Part shown: piece by piece, positions 53,881 through 64,000 of the stretch
Numbering within the stretch: position 1 is the stretch's first letter
How the letters are laid out: every line of letters begins with the position of its first letter
Assembly: GCF_036324505.1 (NCBI RefSeq)
Contig: NC_086355.1
Coordinates: forward strand, 484,901 to 548,900
Origin: Eleginops maclovinus
Taxonomy: Eukaryota > Chordata > Actinopteri > Perciformes > Eleginopidae
Length of the DNA stretch: 64,000 nt
Reading direction: 5' to 3'
Notes under the pieces: model-generated
What the model saw: only the letters and a program-made list of their open reading frames with translations
Database searches by the model: none
Told to the model about the DNA's origin: nothing
Program-made: the position numbers and the translations under genes

Positions 53881-54197
53881 GAGCAGCTCATCTGTGACGC
53901 CAGGCTTCAGAGACACTGCTGCGGGACTGGTGCGGAACTGGTTCATAAATGATGCAAAACTGGTGGGAAAAACGGGTGCAAAGACAATGCAAAAGTGGTG
54001 CAGAACTGGTGCAGGTCTCCAGTGTCAGTGTAAAGCTTCTCCCTTGTTTCTCGGACCGCTGCAGCTCCGACCTCCTCTGTGGTTTTTATTTGAAGCACGT
54101 TTTAAAACATGTCATTGGGAAGTCGTGTTGAGCTCAGCGGATACGGACAGCGCCCTCTAGTGTCTCATGTTACACTGTACACTGAAAGAACTATAAC

Positions 54198-54262
54198 GTT
54201 TGGGCAACCAGTGCAGTGGAGTATTAGGGAGACAGAGGTGAAGACGCTTTGCAAAGGGACTC
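54198..54262 (-). mobile_element. Headless SINE tail
   Basis: GCAACCAGTGC, GGGAGACAGAG, GAAGACGC and GCAAAGGGACTC appear in the same order as in the full SINE at 36740-36905, but the tRNA-like A and B boxes are missing. It lies in the tspear 3' UTR. Confidence 0.65.
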
Positions 54263-54355
54263 GGCCAACATTTGGACTTTTTAAATCCTGTTCATAACTT
54301 ATAAGTTACTATATGAATCTAGATGTGGAATATAACACATGTTTTTGAGCTTCTA

Positions 54356-54361
54356 AATAAA
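54356..54361 (+). terminator. tspear poly(A) signal
   Basis: AATAAA 476 bp after the stop, followed by GTATGTGCTCTGTAATC, a GT-rich stretch. Other AATAAA copies occur at about 54522-54575. Confidence 0.6.
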
Positions 54362-54799
54362 GTATGTGCTCTGTAATCTCCTGGAGAGTTAACACTGAAT
54401 ATCTTATTATTGCTTACTCTGCTTCTGTTTTCCAATTTGTGATTATTAAATACAGATTGTGATGCTTTGTAATAACTACAGACTGTAATGTAATGGATGC
54501 CATTTCATTGTATATCACGTAAATAAATAGGAGACAATAAATGAATGGTCAATGCAGAGGTTTCTATAAATAAAGGGAGTAAAATGGGTATTTTATTTAT
54601 TTCCAAGCTCATACGGTAAATATTCTGTACTGTATATATCTCTTCATCAGGTCTTCTGGACCCCTCAAAGCTTCACATACTACAAGTTCATGCAGAGCAG
54701 CACCACTGAAGTTATTCGACCCTACTCGTCCTGGTTTAGTGGTACTTGAAGACTATCATAATAATCTAAGAAGGTCCAAATCTGTATAAACTTCTGCAA

Positions 54800-57350
54800 A
54801 GAGCCTTTCAGTGTGTATCTGATTTTCTCAAGTTTAAGGAAGTGCATAGTGTCTGGGAGGTGGAGGAAGTGGGGAGGTGCTTGGTCCTTCCAGGAGAGAA
54901 GGATCCTCGTCTAGCGATCAGGGAGGTAAAAGCTGTGACTGCCTGAGCTCTACCTTTAAGGGAGCCGGCTACAGGAGTGAAACCAAATAAGGCACATATA
55001 GGGTTGGGAGTGATGTCCTTTTGAAACATCTTGGAGTAAGCACTGAAAATGTTGCCCGAAAAATGTGCTGAGGTTGGGGCATGACCAGAACATGTGCATG
55101 TGATCTGCTGGTTGATTGCCACAGCGAGGACATGAAGGGTCTATATTAGGGAACAGTTTCGCCAGCCTTGCTTTGGTATAATGGACTCTCAGAACAATTT
55201 TGAGTTGTATTAACCTGTGCCTAGCACACGGGGAAGAGGTATGTATTAAGTCCAGCATTTTTTGCCATTGTTCATCTGCTATTTCCTCACCTAAGTCGTT
55301 CTCCCAAAGGTTCCGGACATCCTGCAGAGATAAAGGAGTGATATTGCTTATAGTGCTATAGAGAATAGAAACTAGCCCTTTGTTGCATGGGGCTAATGAG
55401 AGGATATGATCGACGGCATTGTTCATAGGACGGACAGGAAAAGAGGAAGTCTTTTTTTGAACAAAATCCCTAATCTGGAGATATCTGAAGACGTTAGGTT
55501 TTGGTAGATTCAATAATTGAGAAAGTTGTTTAAATGATCCAAATGTCCCATCAACGTACAGAGCACCAATGGATTTAATGCCCTTCGAGTCCCAGATCCT
55601 AAAAGTAGAGTCAGAGAGGGAGGGAGGGAAGTTGTAGTTATTCTTGAGGGGAGAGTGTATCGATGTTGTCTGCAAACTGAAATGCCTTTTGAACTGTGAC
55701 CAAATTCTGATGGAGTCATATACCACTGGATTAGATTTGAATTGGCATAAAGGAGGAGGTGACGGAGCACATAGTACAGACGCAGATTAAATGGAGTACA
55801 GGACTGTTCCAATTGTACCCAGGTCTCACCCCTGTCAGGTTCAGCTCCCCTCATCCATTGTAACAGTGCTGTTATGTTGCATGCCCAATAGTAGTGAATA
55901 AAATTAGGTAGGCCCTCTGAAGTGCATTTCTCCTAATTCTTGGAGGTTCCAGGTGTTTTATTACATTTTAAAGATTTGATCGCTTCCAGAATTTCTTCTT
56001 TGGAGATCTGACGTCCCGATAAAGAGTTGTGTTCGGCTGGAACAGAAGGGAAAGGAAGTTTGTCAAAGAAATGGTTGAGCTGTGAAGAATTGTCCCACTC
56101 AGAGCTGTACAAGCCGCTATAATACTCTTTGAAAGTGTTGTTGATTTCCTTGTGGTCTGTGACTATCTCTCCTGTTTTATTATGAACCTTAGGAATAAGA
56201 CGAGAGGACTGGGCTTAATGAACCTGCCGGGCCAGTAGCCTGCCAGCCTTATCACCCGAGTCATAAACAGCGAATTGAGATTTTGAAAGTAGATGTGTGT
56301 CTCTGTCTGTGGAAAGTAAGTTGTATTCTGTCTGTAGGCGTAGCCGTTCTTTCAAAAGTTCAGGACAAGGCGATGATGAGTAGCGATTATCAATCTCCGA
56401 AATAGAAAGTGAGATCTCACTGATTTTGGACTCTCTTGCTTTTTTTGCCCTGGAGGAAAATTCTATTATTTGCCCGCGAAGGTGGGCCTTAAGGGTCTCC
56501 CATAAGGTTGAGTGAGAGATTTCGGGGGAGGCATTAGTTTCAAGAAAAAAAACAATGTGAGAAATAATATGAGTTACGAATTGTGTGTCAGCTAGGAGGA
56601 GGGAGTGAAGTCTCCAGCTGCGAGAGGGTCTAAAGGAGTTCGGTAATGTTATTTGAAATGAAACGGCTCCATGGTCTGATATTGTAATACTGTGATATGA
56701 GCAGGAGCTAACACTTCCCAGTAATCTCTTATCTAAAATAAAGTAGTCGATATGGTGTATGTGTGATGAACATTGGAGAAAAAGGAAAACACTTTCTTGT
56801 TGTTGAATTTAAATCTGCAGATATCAGAAACACCATTTTCAACAACAGAAGTGTTGATCACTTTGGCAGATTTGGTGAGAGGTTGAACCCTGCTGGATGA
56901 TCTATCCAATGCAGTGTTAAGCACACAGTTAAGGTCTCCCCCTATTATCAAATTGTAGTTGTTGTCGTCGGGTATGATTGAGAATAGCTTGTTAAAGAAA
57001 TTATAATCATCACAGTTTGGAGCATAAACATTCACCATAATGACAAGGCTGGCAAACAACCGACCCGAGACAATGACAAATGTCCCATCTGTGTCAGCGA
57101 TCACCTCCTTAGCTTGAAATGGAATGTCCTTATGTGTGAGGACAGCTGTCCCTCTTGCTTTGGCATTAAACCGCGAATGATAAACCTGGCCAACCCATCC
57201 CCTCTTGAGATACTTAGCGTGATCGTTTTTGAGATGCGTTTCCTGTAGAAAGACTGTGTGAATGTAGCTTTCGGAGATAGGAGTCTATTTTCTGTCTTTT
57301 CACCCAATTATTCATACCTTCAGTATTCAAAGACATAAAGTGGATGGGCT
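54800..57350 (-). mobile_element. L1-like LINE with endonuclease and C-terminal part but no reverse-transcriptase core
   Basis: Reading the minus strand from the right: SLNTEGMNNWVKRQKI (start of endonuclease), FLQETHLKND, NVYAPNCDD and GGDLNCVLNTALDRSS (endonuclease, about 57340-56740), the linker, then ISKEEILEAIKSLKCNKTPG at about 56010-55945. The text then jumps to the C-terminal thumb (KFYSLLLG, RGETWVQLEQ, about 55930-55800) and ends with the CCHC knuckle CPRCGNQPADHMHMFWSC near 55080. The palm with the YADD box is gone. Several frame breaks. It is an inactive remnant of an L1/Tx1-like element. Confidence 0.85.
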
Positions 57351-57686
57351 GAGTTTGATTGCAGTTAGATGCAGTTGTCATGTTCTAAGAGATTAGAGAG
57401 TAAATACAAGCAGTAGGGGTGAAGAGGGGAGTGGAGCAGGGCAAAGAAAGAAAAGAGATAAAAAGGAAACTGAACAGATGTTATTGGTTTAGTTTGTATT
57501 GTACTGTATTCTACTTTTAAAATGTACACTTGAAGTCCATATATTTATCATATTTTCCTCTGTGATATATACATTTAAAACGTATTTCTTATTTTATTAT
57601 AAATGTATTTGTATTATTTTCCTAAACCCTAGGAGCCACAGGGGTCGCTGTTTGTTTCAGACAGTGGTTTTGAGTCATCTGACCTC

Positions 57687-57694
57687 TGACGTCA
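57687..57694. promoter_or_regulatory. Perfect CRE (TGACGTCA)
   Basis: Palindromic cAMP-response element about 1.2 kb upstream of the first recognised rootletin-family exon, in a region that may hold the gene's untranslated first exon. Confidence 0.35.
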
Positions 57695-57699
57695 CCGGG

Positions 57700-58120
57700 G
57701 TGAGAGATGTTTGAAATTGCTAACAACAACACGTTTGTTAGCCTGTTAGCTGATTTAAACTTTATATACAGTGTTTAAATGTTTTTAAATGAGCAGGTTT
57801 ATAGTTGTATAAAGTATGTTAATGTTTTCGAAGGTTCGACAGTAAAGACTGAGCAGGTAACACGTTTTTATATAACTTTATAAACACTGATTTCGTGCAG
57901 CTAGCACGATGCTAACAGGCTGCAGTTTATAGTGAGAGTGAAGGCTGTTAAATTAACGGTCCGGTGGTTCAATAACCGTTATCTTTAGCCGGTAAATCAC
58001 CCGGTTCGGTCCGGTTAGAGACTGCAGGGTCACAGATGAACAGAAGCTGCTGCTGATAATGTGTTTATGTTGTTTACTTCACACGATAGCAGAGCGAACA
58101 GTACAGGATGCGTATAGCGA
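57700..58120. other. No coding exon seen; possible 5' region of the rootletin-like gene
   Basis: AT-rich sequence with GCTAGC-type words. The missing N-terminal exon(s) of the rootletin-like protein should lie here or farther left, but I could not identify one. Confidence 0.3.
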
Positions 58121-58124
58121 GGAG

Positions 58125-58276
58125 ATCCTTGTCCACTAGTTAATCGATCGCGGATAGCGTCGTGCTCGCGGACGGATTAAAAACCCCACCCTAAATGGGT
58201 CGCGAAATATACTTTGGGTGGCCGTTAATATACCTGGGCGGCCCGCCCAAGTATAGTCTGTGTGTGGGAAACCCTG
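58125..58276. mobile_element. hAT-like transposon end
   Basis: The sequence ends CTGTGTGTGGGAAACCCTG at 58276, which reversed reads CAGGGTTTCCCACACACAG, a typical hAT terminal sequence in fish. Just inside are GGGTGGCC / GGGCGGCCCGCCC repeats. No matching left end was found. Confidence 0.45.
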
Positions 58277-58279
58277 CAC

Positions 58280-58900
58280 TGTTTACATCTGCATGTAAAA
58301 CCTCAACCGGCCCCACGGGGCAACAGCACGAGGGCAATATAACAAGAATCACAATCATAATAAACAAAGGAAAAATCCAATTGAATGAAATGCATGCTTG
58401 ATTAAAATAAATAAAAGAGAATCACAGTGATATTGATATTATTACTCTTGATAATAAACATAATTATACAAACCAATGATCAGACACATTTTATAACAGG
58501 TAATAATGAATTCAGGCGTGTTGTGCTTATCTCACTAAACGGGAACAGATGCATATATTTCACTTATAAACCAAGGTCAGACATAAAAAGGAATACATAC
58601 AATATAATATATCATATTAATAAAGTAAAGGGTCGCTTTCAGAAACCTGTGGTCATGTTTAGTTTCAGAAGTATTTGAGGGAACATTTGTGTCACAGAAA
58701 GTGGGCCTTTGAGAGAGAGTATAAAACTTTAAACATGATTTACATTTGATATTCTCCCAGAGCATATATATTAGAGCTGCAACCATAGACAGCTTATTAC
58801 TGCGAACTATTATAAATCAGATCCCTGCAGGAATGTTTCTCAGGCCGTCTCCAGACTCTCCAGGTTTAATATCTCTGGACAGAACTATCAATCTATGAAG
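58280..58900. other. No gene seen
   Basis: Very AT-rich sequence between the hAT end and the first rootletin-family exon; short frames have no recognisable content. Confidence 0.5.
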
Positions 58901-58930
58901 GGTTGTGTTTCCCCAACTGTGTGTCTGCAG

Positions 58931-63886
<4,956 letters not shown>

Positions 63887-64000
63887 GTAACACCTGTCCG
63901 TCAGAGTTAAAGTCCCGCCCCTTAGCCTATCAGATTCCATGTGTTGGTGCGCGGGCCAATAGGAACAGCGAGAGTGTTCCATAGTGATGTCACTATGTTC

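Overview
The window looks like teleost fish nuclear DNA. It holds vertebrate genes split into many short exons with GT-AG introns, some only 70-100 bp long. It is very rich in (CA)n/(TG)n, carries many Tc1-, hAT- and piggyBac-type transposon remnants, tRNA-derived SINEs and LINE fragments, and has an unusual load of expanded minisatellites. I see no bacterial, plasmid or viral gene. All identifications rest on reading translated exons and comparing them with remembered family features; no search was run.

Layout, left to right. (1) 90-9449, plus strand: the 3' two thirds of a smooth-muscle-type myosin light chain kinase gene (Ig, FnIII, kinase, calmodulin-binding segment, telokin Ig), followed by a gene-poor stretch to about 21 kb with a TTAA-flanked MITE, a Tc1 remnant, an ATGG tetranucleotide array and a 72-bp satellite. 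(2) 21086-22036, plus: one intact intronless-CDS olfactory receptor, preceded by a decayed ~120-145 bp tandem repeat. (3) 23.3-28.2 kb: a LINE 3' fragment directly abutting a 4.2-kb array of a 15-bp unit in three zones. (4) 30220-35773, plus: ube2g2, a complete 165-aa ubiquitin-conjugating enzyme whose introns are filled with minisatellites. (5) 39295-53880, plus: tspear, complete in 15 coding exons, 669 codons. Its introns host a Tc1 remnant, a 1.68-kb hAT element with a perfect 8-bp target duplication, a piggyBac-like element in a minisatellite, and a perfect 43-bp hairpin. (6) 54.8-57.35 kb, minus: an L1-like LINE that lost its reverse-transcriptase core. (7) 58931-63886, plus: the 5' part of a rootletin-family (CROCC/CROCC2-like) coiled-coil gene, running off the right edge.

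The genes do not form a pathway: contractility (mylk), odour detection (OR), ER-associated degradation (ube2g2), hair-cell/epithelial extracellular protein (tspear) and ciliary rootlet (rootletin family). The ube2g2-tspear neighbourhood agrees with the close linkage of the human genes on 21q22.3.

The most interesting signals are structural: a 72-bp stop-free phase-0 intron in tspear; a coding 21-bp minisatellite adding whole coiled-coil heptads to the rootletin-like protein; a minisatellite that repeatedly copies an exon end with its splice donor; a minisatellite of TATA-like units in the intron where the telokin promoter lies in mammals; and the giant 15-bp array next to a truncated LINE. 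None is proven to be a functional system.
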